From Deltaproteobacteria bacterium (GTDB taxonomy: Bacteria; Desulfobacterota; Desulfobacteria; Desulfobacterales; B30-G6): 64,000 nt of DNA. The position numbers were made by a program, and so were the translations under genes. The stretch covers positions 1 to 64,000 of the forward strand of contig JAJDNW010000066.1 of the NCBI GenBank assembly GCA_022340465.1. The letters run 5' to 3'. A model generated the notes under the pieces. It made no database searches and was not told the DNA's origin. It was given only the letters and a program-made list of their open reading frames with translations. Positions 1 to 7,351 of the stretch are shown one piece after another; position 1 is the stretch's first letter, and the number at the start of each line of letters is the position of its first letter.

Positions 1-7
1 ATGGAGA
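1..7. repeat. Left flanking direct repeat ATGGAGA
   Basis: Heptamer abutting the left terminal inverted repeat and identical to 2185-2191. It may be the recombination core or target duplication of the element. It could extend beyond the window edge. Confidence 0.55.
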
Positions 8-22
8 TAAGACGTAACAAAA
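8..22 (+). repeat. Left terminal inverted repeat
   Basis: TAAGACGTAACAAAA. It matches the reverse complement of 2170-2184 at 14 of 15 positions. The inner 11 bases, ACGTAACAAAA, are identical. Confidence 0.75.
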
Positions 23-110
23 GTTGATTTTTCTATTATAATTAGTCGGTTATCTGCTTATAGCTTGCCCCTTATTCTGGTGGTTGTCAAGCACTAATTT
101 AACCTGGGCA

Positions 111-1034
111 TCATCCAGGTTCAAGAGGATGAACCGGCAATGGCAATGGCTGCTCAGAGCGTTGCAGAACATTGCGCATTGCTTTGAAGTAGTCCCGCTG
201 CACCTTTAAATTCGATACCTTACAATACCGCTGGGTCGTCGTGATCCAGTTGTGACCCAAAAGATCCTGGATGGTTTCGACTTCCGCCTCCGCATTCAGC
301 AACTGGGTAGCCATGGTATGCCGCAAACGGTGGCAGGATACTTCAATGCCGGTCTTCTTTGCATAATATTCTATTCGTTTTTGAATGCCGCGAACAGAGA
401 TCGCCTTCCCTTTATAGGCCCCTTTCTCAACCAAGAAAACGTTTTTGGAACGGTAATGAGAACGGAACTTCAAGTAGGCATTTAATGCATCGAGAGCATC
501 GCTGCTGATATAAACCACACGATCTTTGCCGCCTTTTCCTTGCTGAACCATGATCCTGCGGCGTTTGAGATCAATAGCGCCCATGGTCAGGTTGGCTACT
601 TCCTCCACACGCAGCCCGCATCTGAGCATCAACTTGAACATGGCTATATCGCGGTTACTCTTGATTGATTCGAACAGCTTTTCGACCTCATGATCACGAA
701 GGCTTCTCGGCAAAGGCTTAGGTACACGCAGACGGCGGTTACGTTTCACAGGGTTGATGAGGTCCACATTCTCCTCATGCTTCAAATAGTCGTAGAATAC
801 CCTGATGATGGTGATGTAGAGGTTGATGCTCGCCGGATGCATCCTCTTTCTGAGAAGGTAATCAATGTAGGTGTCTACCTTGTCTGAAGTCGCGTCCTCA
901 AGCGTCACATCCAGCCAGACTACATACTGCTTGATGATGTTCAGATAGTATTTGACCGTATGCTTGGAGAAATTCCGGCGTTTCAGGTGCCTTCTAAAGT
1001 TAATAATCACATGCGTCATCTGCATCGGGATCAC
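111..1034 (-). CDS. Tyrosine recombinase (downstream gene of tandem pair)
   Basis: Site-specific recombinase of the phage integrase/XerC-XerD type, 307 residues. An N-terminal SAM-like core-binding domain covers roughly residues 10-90 and the catalytic domain roughly 110-285. The full catalytic set is visible: Arg142 in LRCGLRVEEV, a Lys in GKGGKDR near 167-170, His235-x-x-Arg238 in CHRLRHT, His261 in LLGHNW and the nucleophile Tyr270 in TTQRYC. Nothing looks disabled. The start overlaps the end of the upstream recombinase by 35 bp, so the two are probably translated from one message. A slightly later ATG in the same frame (MQMTHV) is also possible. The pair presumably mobilises the element that surrounds it. 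Confidence 0.93.
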   Translation of the reverse strand: MIPMQMTHVIINFRRHLKRRNFSKHTVKYYLNIIKQYVVWLDVTLEDATSDKVDTYIDYLLRKRMHPASINLYITIIRVFYDYLKHEENVDLINPVKRNRRLRVPKPLPRSLRDHEVEKLFESIKSNRDIAMFKLMLRCGLRVEEVANLTMGAIDLKRRRIMVQQGKGGKDRVVYISSDALDALNAYLKFRSHYRSKNVFLVEKGAYKGKAISVRGIQKRIEYYAKKTGIEVSCHRLRHTMATQLLNAEAEVETIQDLLGHNWITTTQRYCKVSNLKVQRDYFKAMRNVLQRSEQPLPLPVHPLEPG

Positions 1035-2094
1035 CTCTCAAGATACGCTCCATGGCCATAAAATATTCGTTTTCCCTGGTTTTATCAGAAAGACGGGCAT
1101 ATATCCTGGTGACCTCCAGGTTGGTATGCCCCAATAGAACACGCAGACATTCCAGTGGCATCCTTGCGTTCAAAAGCTCCGTTGCAAAGGTATGCCGTAG
1201 ACAATGAAGCGTATACCCACTGTATTCCAAACCCGCTTTCTTTAAATACTTGACGAAGATGCTGCGGGCGGTCTCATAGCATAGGTGACCATCACCGCGA
1301 CCATAGAACAGGTATTCCTTGAAGGTGTTCCTGACCTGGAGCCAAGACATAAGGGCTTCGCGTGCATCGTCACTGTAGTAGGCAACTCTGCCGACACCGG
1401 TCTTGTGGGCTTCATAAATCAGTATCCTGTTATTGTTCAGATCCAAATCATGCACTTTTGTATTCAACAGCTCGCCGATGCGCATGCCGGTTCTCAGCAA
1501 AAGCAGGATCATGGCCCGGTCGCGAACCTGGTCAATTGCGGACAATATTCGTTTTACATCTTCAGGGTCGATGGCCCGTGGCAGGCGGTCGGGTAGCCTG
1601 ATTCTGATTTTCCTTTCCAGAAGTTCGTAGCCCAGAACTTTAGCCTCAATTAAAAATCGTACAAACGCATATACCCATCGAAGCCTGTTGGTCACTGTCA
1701 CGGGCTGTAGCCCACGATCCTGGAGATCTTCCGTAAAAGCCTCGATATCCTCTCTGTCCATTTGCTCAATGTGATTCTTGCCTGATTTACCGTAGAAGGA
1801 CAGAAACTGCTTCAGTGAAGTGGCTGCGTTTCTTAGGGTGTTGGTCTTGCAGTTGAGGCGATATCGTTCACGCATATAGCCTGCAAAATGTTCTTTGGCA
1901 GAAAAATCCATGAATGATACTTCTTTAAGGATCTTTTCAAGGACTTTAAGCCGTGGAGAGATCTTTTCCGGGGCAGTTTTGGGCTTTTCTGCGATGAGAT
2001 GGAAGGGATGGTCGCCAAAAACGCCGTGAAGATCCAATGGATGGCAACCGTGAAGCCGATTTGGGTTGATATTCTGTAACTGGTCTCTGTGCAT
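1000..2094 (-). CDS. Tyrosine recombinase (upstream gene of tandem pair)
   Basis: Phage integrase family recombinase of 364 residues. An N-terminal extension of about 60 residues precedes the core-binding domain (about 63-155) and the catalytic domain (about 175-350). Catalytic residues are Arg205 in RTGMRIGEL, Lys231 in the beta-hairpin, His297 and Arg300 in HCLRHTFAT, His323 in LLGHTN and Tyr332 in TRIYARL. A strong ribosome binding site (AAAAGGAGG) lies just before the ATG at 2094. It is the first gene of the element, close to the right inverted repeat, and overlaps the next recombinase. The two proteins are clearly different in sequence, so this is a heterologous pair rather than a recent duplication. 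Confidence 0.93.
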   Translation of the reverse strand: MHRDQLQNINPNRLHGCHPLDLHGVFGDHPFHLIAEKPKTAPEKISPRLKVLEKILKEVSFMDFSAKEHFAGYMRERYRLNCKTNTLRNAATSLKQFLSFYGKSGKNHIEQMDREDIEAFTEDLQDRGLQPVTVTNRLRWVYAFVRFLIEAKVLGYELLERKIRIRLPDRLPRAIDPEDVKRILSAIDQVRDRAMILLLLRTGMRIGELLNTKVHDLDLNNNRILIYEAHKTGVGRVAYYSDDAREALMSWLQVRNTFKEYLFYGRGDGHLCYETARSIFVKYLKKAGLEYSGYTLHCLRHTFATELLNARMPLECLRVLLGHTNLEVTRIYARLSDKTRENEYFMAMERILRGDPDADDACDY

Positions 2095-2169
2095 ATCTAC
2101 CTCCTTTTCTACTTTTAATAGAAAAATCAGTTAGATATTGCACTTAAACCATTTAAGCGTCAAATATCA

Positions 2170-2184
2170 TTTTGTTACGTTTTA
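2170..2184 (-). repeat. Right terminal inverted repeat
   Basis: TTTTGTTACGTTTTA on the plus strand, the inverted partner of 8-22, followed at once by the direct repeat ATGGAGA at 2185-2191. Confidence 0.75.
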
Positions 2185-2191
2185 ATGGAGA
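2185..2191. repeat. Right flanking direct repeat ATGGAGA
   Basis: Heptamer identical to 1-7, directly outside the right inverted repeat. Together the two copies would be the attL/attR core or a target duplication. Confidence 0.55.
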
Positions 2192-2868
2192 CCATCGTGC
2201 CTTTTCGCGCGTGAAAATAACTTTTTCCGATGTATGTTATCACCACCAGTGTTGGATAATGCAACATACTGATACCATACCCAACGACAGCATATCAACT
2301 CCGCAAAATTTTAGCCCCCACCCTTCCGCCTTGAACATATGCCCATGGCGTATCTTTAAATTAAGTCGGCGTGCAAGACGAGATGAGATGGTTAGATAAC
2401 GCCGGGAACAAACCCGGCAATCTGCTAATGTATTTATTTTTATATCGCCTAAATGTTTTCATAACAATTCCTGCCAATAAAACATGGCATTACCGGCGGA
2501 TTGTATACGGTAAAGTCAAGTTGGCACAGCATGATGATTACGGGCAACCATGCGGCTATAGGAATGCCGATGATTCCATTCATTTTGTTTGCTTTGGTTT
2601 CCGGAATTTATATGGATCGAAAGAAAAAAAGAGGAAAATCCTGCCTTTGATTCATGGCATATGTAATTAGATCATGTTGCTTTTGGCTATATCTCAAATA
2701 GTTACTTGTGTTCAAGTATACTGGATGTATGTATTGGGCCTTTAATTGAACATAATCTATAAGCATTTCTAAAACCTTCAATACCGCATGGTAGCAAAAA
2801 ATTCATCAAATTTTTTACAAGATTAAGGTGATAGTTTTAACCTATCGTAAAACAATCAATGCGCACAT
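2192..2868. other. AT-rich stretch with no convincing large gene
   Basis: About 680 bp of AT-rich sequence. It holds a short G+C hairpin at 2401-2418 (GCCGGG/CCCGGC, loop of 6, no following T tract), one possible 39-residue membrane ORF (2531-2650), and otherwise nothing I can assign. Confidence 0.5.
2531..2650 (+). CDS. Possible 39-residue single-pass membrane protein
   Basis: A short reading frame beginning MMITGNHAAIGMP. It has a hydrophobic segment at about residues 12-28 (PMIPFILFALVSGIY) followed by a strongly basic tail (DRKKKRGK). This layout is typical of very small inner-membrane proteins with a cytoplasmic basic end. No good ribosome binding site precedes the ATG, so translation is doubtful. 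It lies alone between the recombinase element and the next small gene. I do not recognise a family. Confidence 0.25.
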   Translation: MMITGNHAAIGMPMIPFILFALVSGIYMDRKKKRGKSCL

Positions 2869-2869
2869 A

Positions 2870-2897
2870 TTGCAAAATGCTGTTTTCTCCTTATATT
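2870..2897 (+). promoter_or_regulatory. Candidate sigma70-type promoter
   Basis: TTGCAA at 2870-2875 and TATATT at 2892-2897 with a 16-bp spacer, about 70 bp before the small gene at 2969. Assigned by pattern only. Confidence 0.35.
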
Positions 2898-2968
2898 AAC
2901 TCTAAACAAAACATTTTGATGCAAACTAAAACTAACCTTTGACATCTATCATAAAAACAGGTGACATC

Positions 2969-3121
2969 ATGGAAATATTCTTTATTACAATTCTTACCCT
3001 CGCAACATGGACCACGTTGGCATTCATTGTATATCGTAGCCAAAAGAACAAGAATAGGCCGGTGTATGTGTGTAATCTATGCAACGATAACCACTGTGAA
3101 TGCACCCTGGAGCGATCATAG
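2969..3121 (+). CDS. Small membrane protein with Cys/His tail
   Basis: A 50-residue protein. One transmembrane helix at about residues 2-22 (IFFITILTLATWTTLAFIVY) is followed by a short basic stretch and the tail VCNLCNDNHCEC, which has four Cys and one His in CxxC...HCxC spacing and could bind a metal or cluster at the membrane surface. The ATG at 2969 is preceded by CAGGTG at a suitable distance; an upstream ATG at 2939 in the same frame lacks one. It is followed 35 bp later by a coiled-coil protein gene, and the two may be co-transcribed. No family recognised. Confidence 0.5.
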   Translation: MEIFFITILTLATWTTLAFIVYRSQKNKNRPVYVCNLCNDNHCECTLERS

Positions 3122-3156
3122 GTGCAGCTAAAATCCATTACACGAAAGGAGTGACC

Positions 3157-3459
3157 ATGAAGGTACAAGACTACTGTAAAGCAATGCACGCAGAGGTAAA
3201 AGCTTGGAGCGAAAAGCTCGAAGCCATGAAGAAGGTTGCCGACAGCTACGGAACAGAGCAGAAAGAAAAAATTCTACCGCTTGTCGGTCAGCTAGAGCAG
3301 GAGGTGACCGCTGCCCAGATGAGGGTTCAACAACTCGAAACCGAGTGTCCATCTGACTGGTCGCCCCTCAAAAATGAAATCGACGATCTTTTCGGTACCA
3401 TCGGAAGCAGTGTGGACCGAGCATGGCGAGACCTTTCTCCCGGGGAAGTCGGCGGGTGA
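3157..3459 (+). CDS. Small soluble coiled-coil protein (sll1863-like stress protein?)
   Basis: A 100-residue, mostly helical, charged protein beginning MKVQDYCKAMHAEVKAWSEK. Heptad-like helices cover about residues 10-70, ending in a region with WSPLKNEIDDLFG and DRAWRDLSPG. The WxxLK...DxAW pattern resembles small stress-associated coiled-coil proteins of the sll1863 type. A similar C-terminal pattern (AWEDLKSG...AWEAM) occurs in the fragment at 14943-15146. The start at 3157 is supported by GAAAGGAG seven bases upstream. Function unknown; the family assignment is tentative. Confidence 0.55.
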   Translation: MKVQDYCKAMHAEVKAWSEKLEAMKKVADSYGTEQKEKILPLVGQLEQEVTAAQMRVQQLETECPSDWSPLKNEIDDLFGTIGSSVDRAWRDLSPGEVGG

Positions 3460-4175
3460 TGGGGATACGGGGAGGGGTGACTCCCTCCCTCGCCGTTTCT
3501 TTGGTTTTCGCACCATGTATACCTATATGAAATGTGCTTTAGTGTTTTCTGGGAAAGAAATGTTAAGACGGTTTCAACCCAATCAATTGTTTACCCGAAT
3601 GTGGAGAACCCAGCACTGCTTTCTCCCCGGAAGAGAGCATTTAATGTAATCCCACGGGTAACTCCGTGATCCCATTAAAATGCCAGGCTTCGCCGTGTTT
3701 ATCCGCTTTATTATTGGAAATTGACTATGGTCTAGTTTCCAACTACATGCTGCCGTTTAATTAGGATCCGGACAGTTTTCTGTGGCGTTTCTCTTATCAA
3801 TCCATCAATACAAGGGGTGAGTTTTTGCACGATCGGGCCCGATATTGGGGCCAAAGGGGTATCCACTATCACCAATTTCTTGATGCCGGAGAAAATACGT
3901 TGAACGTAAAACATTCAGGCTGTTGGTAGACTCTTTAAATCAGCACCAGGGGTATGATGCTGGTGATTTTTTACACAGATACATATTCTTACCAATTTAG
4001 GTGGGGGAAATGCCTGGCGGGGAGCTGTTTTAGGTGTCCTTCCGGGTGCCGCCCATGGTCTGAAATAGTTCCCGGATCGATGGATCAGTGGACTTGAAGA
4101 ACCGCCACCCGAACTATTGGGTCCAATTACCGGTGTATCTTCAGATTAACAGTAGGTCTCGCAAAGGAGCTGAAG
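3460..4175. other. Gene-free stretch
   Basis: About 700 bp with no credible coding region on either strand. It contains short hairpins (for example CACGGGTAACTCCGTG near 3650) and the terminator-like structure at 3938-3972. It may be decayed sequence. Confidence 0.5.
3938..3972 (+). terminator. Possible bulged hairpin plus T tract
   Basis: AATCA pairs with TGATT and CCAG with CTGG, with a three-base bulge, followed by a run of six T residues. Weak evidence, and it is far from any upstream gene. Confidence 0.25.
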
Positions 4176-4943
4176 ATGAAACTAAACAACAGAATAGCTT
4201 TGATTACCGGCGGAAGCCGAGGCCTGGGAAAGAATGCAGCCTATCGTCTCGCTGACAGCGGTGCTGATGTGATCATTACCTATAACCAGCAAAAGGACGC
4301 TGCCGAGGCCGTGGTCAAAGATATTTCAGAACGCTTTCAGCGAAATGCCCTGGCCCTTCAGCTTGACGTCGGCGACATTGGATCCTTTGACGGCTTTTTC
4401 AGCCATGTGACAGATGCATTGAAAAGAAATTGGAACAGCGCCAGGTTCGATTTTCTGATCAACAATGCGGGTGTTGCCGGACGGAGGCCCATCGGCGAGA
4501 TGACCGAAGCGATTTTCGACAACCTGTTTAATATCCATTTCAAAGGGGTCTATTTCCTGACCCAGAAAGCACTTCCACTTATAAATGACAATGGATCTGT
4601 GGTGAATATCTCCTCAGGGCTGACCCGCTTCTCATTGCCTGGCCAAAGCGCCTATGCGGCCATGAAAGGTGCAATCGAGGTGTTTACCAAGTACATTGCC
4701 AAGGAATTTGCACCCAGGGGCATCCGGGCCAACCTGGTGGCACCGGGCGCCATTGAAACGGATTTTACCAAGGCTGCCTTTGATGCCAATCCGCAGGTAA
4801 AGAAGATGATCGCCGCACAAACGGCTCTGGGCCGCGTAGGAGTACCCGATGACATCGGCGGCGTCATTGCCTTCCTGTGTTCCGAAGACGCACGCTGGGT
4901 AAACGGCCAGCGGCTGGAAGCCTCAGGAGGAATTTTTCTGTAA
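4176..4943 (+). CDS. SDR family oxidoreductase
   Basis: Classical short-chain dehydrogenase/reductase of 255 residues, the usual length, with a Rossmann fold for NAD(P)H. The cofactor motif TGGSRGLG is at residues 11-18, NNAG at about 96-99, the catalytic Ser in NISSG near 146, and Tyr160 and Lys164 in SAYAAMKG. The C-terminal motif LEASGGIFL matches the usual GxxxxxDGG position with Glu-Ala in place of Asp. The ATG is preceded by AAAGGAG. Substrate is not predictable; such enzymes include FabG-like ketoreductases. A second, truncated SDR lies downstream at 5511-5628. Confidence 0.92.
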   Translation: MKLNNRIALITGGSRGLGKNAAYRLADSGADVIITYNQQKDAAEAVVKDISERFQRNALALQLDVGDIGSFDGFFSHVTDALKRNWNSARFDFLINNAGVAGRRPIGEMTEAIFDNLFNIHFKGVYFLTQKALPLINDNGSVVNISSGLTRFSLPGQSAYAAMKGAIEVFTKYIAKEFAPRGIRANLVAPGAIETDFTKAAFDANPQVKKMIAAQTALGRVGVPDDIGGVIAFLCSEDARWVNGQRLEASGGIFL

Positions 4944-4997
4944 TGGCTGCTACCGAACAATGTCCTCGAGTTACACCAAAAGTGTGAGGTAATTCAC

Positions 4998-5408
4998 ATG
5001 CACGGATTTTTAAAACAATTTGAAAAGGTCGTTATCACCAGCCTGATATCCATGATGGTCCTGGTTGTCCTGCTGGCCACCATAGAGTTGGGGTGGATTA
5101 TTATCAAAGATATTATTACGCCACCGATTATACTCCTGGAAATCAGTGAACTGCTTGAGATTTTTGGTTTCTTTCTGTTGGTTTTGATTGGTGTCGAACT
5201 TCTTGAGACCATCAAGGCCTATCTTCTTGAAAAAGTGGTCCATGTTGAGATCGTCCTGGAAGTGGCCTTGATAGCCATCGCGCGCAAAGTCATCATCTTC
5301 GACCTGGAGAAGTATGACAGCCTGACCATATTGGGCATGGCAGGACTGATTCTTGCCGTATCCGCTGCATTTTATGTGGTGAAGCGTAAAATAAAAAAGT
5401 CCGAATAG
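4998..5408 (+). CDS. PsiE-family (phosphate-starvation-inducible) membrane protein
   Basis: 136-residue integral membrane protein with four predicted transmembrane helices, at about residues 10-34, 40-65, 82-95 and 108-128, and a basic C-terminus (VKRKIKKSE). Helix positions and overall length fit the PsiE family, which is linked to phosphate starvation in E. coli but has no known biochemical activity. GAGG sits nine bases before the ATG. It follows the SDR gene by 54 bp on the same strand and may be co-transcribed with it. Confidence 0.75.
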   Translation: MHGFLKQFEKVVITSLISMMVLVVLLATIELGWIIIKDIITPPIILLEISELLEIFGFFLLVLIGVELLETIKAYLLEKVVHVEIVLEVALIAIARKVIIFDLEKYDSLTILGMAGLILAVSAAFYVVKRKIKKSE

Positions 5409-5510
5409 GTCTGGAACACATTTTATAGTGCCATGCCGGTTCATCCATTAGCAGATGACAAGGTGGCTCTAATGAATAAATTCCAATGCAATATTGAAGG
5501 GAAGTGCTTC

Positions 5511-5628
5511 GGGTAAAAGGATTTTTTTGTCAGGTGCGTCGCGCGGCATCGGGCTGGCGAACGCAGTAGCCTTCGCTCAGGCAGGGGCGGAAGCGATCTA
5601 TATCACCGCAAGGTCGGATCATCAATGA
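5511..5628 (+). pseudogene. N-terminal fragment of a second SDR gene
   Basis: The frame GKRIFLSGASRGIGLANAV and on to about residue 38 reproduces the first beta strand, the glycine-rich NAD(P) loop (SGASRGIG) and the next strand (AIYITARS) of a short-chain dehydrogenase. It then stops at TGA 5626-5628 and nothing of the remaining 200 residues follows. It has no obvious start codon. It is not a copy of the intact SDR at 4176, so it is an independent gene that was lost. Confidence 0.7.
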
Positions 5629-5695
5629 TGATCTATTGGTGAATCGTTTGCGTACAAAGGATTAGCTGATGGAGAAAAATATAGGGATATGTATT

Positions 5696-6613
5696 TTAAA
5701 GGTGACCATCATACTCAGGTATAAGGTATAAATCATTTATTAATTTAGTTATGGCAATTTCTTTGGCCTTTGCCTCCACTTCAACAGTGACATTGATAGA
5801 TAGCCACTCCTTGGGCAGGTCGTTGATGTCAATAAAATCATGGTGCTTTCTGGGATTCGATGAGTCCCAACCATCTTTTGGCGATGATATATGAAACAGC
5901 GGCTCCCGGTTCCATGTTCTCAGGCTTTGCTCTGTGGCTTTTTCAACGGACAATTCGTCGGGAAAACACCTGTGGTGGTGCACGTCGTAAACCATGGGGA
6001 TTCCCACATCATGGCAGACTGGTAAAAGGTCAGAGGGAGAATAGTTTCTGTCATCATTTTCAAGGGTCAATCTTTTTCTGACAGGATCCGATAGCGTTTC
6101 GATGGTTTCCACAAGCCTGGACAGGGCTGACCGTTTGTCTCCATAAGTCCCTCCGGCATGAATATTGATAACATCGGCATTTACCCATTCCGCTACCTGG
6201 GCCTGGTATTCAAGATCTGAAATAGATCGGCAAATTACTTCTGAGCGGTTTGATGACAGGACAATGAATTGATCCGGATGGAAGGTTGTTCTGATATCAT
6301 GTTTCAGGCTGAATGTGCCGCAGGCTTTGAAAGAATCAATGATCTTTTGTGCCCCTGGAAGTTCGTCAATTTCATATCCCATCTCCGGATGTGTTTTTAA
6401 CGGCAAAATCTGACTGTTAATACGAAAAGAACCAATATTGTTTTCATAACAGTAAACAAGGGCTCTCATCAGACTTTCGGCATTGGTGCTGCACAAACGA
6501 GCAAGACGAACTTTTCGTTCTTCTTCGGAAAGCCGGGACAGAAATTTTGCAGTGGATTTCCGAAATTTGACAGGATGTTCTTTAAACACACAGCAAAGTC
6601 CTAATCTGAGCAT
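5696..6613 (-). CDS. uvsE: UV damage endonuclease UvsE/UVDE
   Basis: 305-residue member of the UvdE TIM-barrel family, which nicks DNA 5' of UV photoproducts and other lesions using two or three divalent metals. The family start MLRLGLCCVF is present, followed by FRINSQILPL, TTFHPDQFIVLSS, INIHAGGTYGDK, LTLENDD and MVYDVHHHRC. These carry the metal-ligand His, Glu and Asp residues in the expected order. The length is normal and the protein appears intact. It stands alone on the minus strand between degenerate regions. Repair is light-independent, which suits an anaerobe. Confidence 0.93.
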   Translation of the reverse strand: MLRLGLCCVFKEHPVKFRKSTAKFLSRLSEEERKVRLARLCSTNAESLMRALVYCYENNIGSFRINSQILPLKTHPEMGYEIDELPGAQKIIDSFKACGTFSLKHDIRTTFHPDQFIVLSSNRSEVICRSISDLEYQAQVAEWVNADVINIHAGGTYGDKRSALSRLVETIETLSDPVRKRLTLENDDRNYSPSDLLPVCHDVGIPMVYDVHHHRCFPDELSVEKATEQSLRTWNREPLFHISSPKDGWDSSNPRKHHDFIDINDLPKEWLSINVTVEVEAKAKEIAITKLINDLYLIPEYDGHL

Positions 6614-6803
6614 TGCGTCCCCATTTCCGTTTTAAATTCTGATGCTAAAATATTTAATAGGTCGCATCGTAATGTTAGTGCAGCAGTAGCTCAGGCTAAT
6701 TACCCTATTCATTTAGGAGATGTCAACGGCAGGTGTTTTGGCGGCTGTCGGCATATTATAACGACCATACACTGAAATTAAATTGTTAAATGAAAACGAT
6801 AAA

Positions 6804-6831
6804 TTGACAGCCTAATACAACCTTAGATATA
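6804..6831 (+). promoter_or_regulatory. Candidate sigma70-type promoter
   Basis: TTGACA at 6804-6809 and GATATA at 6826-6831, spacer 16 bp (TATATG two bases further on is an alternative). It precedes the broken gene at 6893 and, because no terminator is visible between them, could also drive the sulfite reductase gene at 7352. Confidence 0.4.
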
Positions 6832-6892
6832 TGATCTGCCATACAGACTGCAGATTAAAACGGTGGCATCGATTCGCAAAGGAGTATTTATC

Positions 6893-7320
6893 GTGCGAAC
6901 CGTACCGTTTGACCCACAAAATGACTTTGCCCCGATTCCCTTTGAGGACGAGCTTTGCCAACTGGCATTAGAAATAAAACAACTCGGATTGCAATGGCAT
7001 CCGCATGTGGGCTGCTTTCTCTGGGATCCGAACCGATTCATCATGCACCCATCACCATTTCCGAACAGAGTCTATTTCGTCTTTATCGCATATACGAGGG
7101 AACCAACGAGGTACAGCGCCTGATTCTGGCCGGCCATGTTTTAAGCAAATATGAACCCAGCATGCCGCCTTTGGAAGAACTTTCCATGCTCAATTTTAAT
7201 CAGCCCTGGAGACAAGTGTTACCCCGTTTGTCCCATTGGTTTGCCAAAAAGGTTGGCAGGCAACACCTTGACAAGTTAAAATGTATATTCATTGTTTTTA
7301 TCGAGTACCGAGCTTTATAG
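6893..7320 (+). pseudogene. Chimeric remnant: unknown N-terminus joined to acyl-CoA dehydrogenase C-terminus
   Basis: A GTG start at 6893 with a strong AAAGGAG opens a frame with FDPQNDFAPIPFEDEL and then HVGCFLWDPNRF, which looks like the beginning of a conserved protein I cannot name. Near 7065-7085 homology switches to another frame reading LYRIYEGTNEVQRL, the hallmark C-terminal motif of acyl-CoA dehydrogenases, continuing to about 7200. Neither part is complete. The join looks like a deletion scar that fused two unrelated genes out of frame. Confidence 0.6.
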
Positions 7321-7351
7321 CATATTCATAATACCAGAAAGGAGGCACTTT

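Larger units (their letters stand above)
8..2184. mobile_element. Insertion element with tandem tyrosine recombinases
   Basis: A compact element of about 2.18 kb holding only two overlapping tyrosine recombinase genes, both on the minus strand. Its ends are a 15-bp terminal inverted repeat, TAAGACGTAACAAAA at 8-22 and the reverse complement of TAAAACGTAACAAAA at 2170-2184, matching at 14 of 15 bases. Directly outside each end is the heptamer ATGGAGA (1-7 and 2185-2191), which fits a 6-8 bp strand-exchange core duplicated by a tyrosine recombinase. A second inverted repeat of 14 bp lies inside (25-38 and 2116-2129). It resembles the RIT (recombinase in trio) elements but has two recombinases rather than three. 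The left direct repeat starts at window base 1, so its full length is unknown. Confidence 0.75.

Noticed and set aside
1-110. A third recombinase of a RIT element left of the pair
   Set aside because: The 110 bases before the second recombinase's end contain the inverted repeats and no coding homology; the terminal repeat closes the element at base 8.
3374-3649. Open frame after the coiled-coil protein as a gene
   Set aside because: Out of frame with the 3157 gene, overlapping it, with no ribosome binding site or recognisable features.
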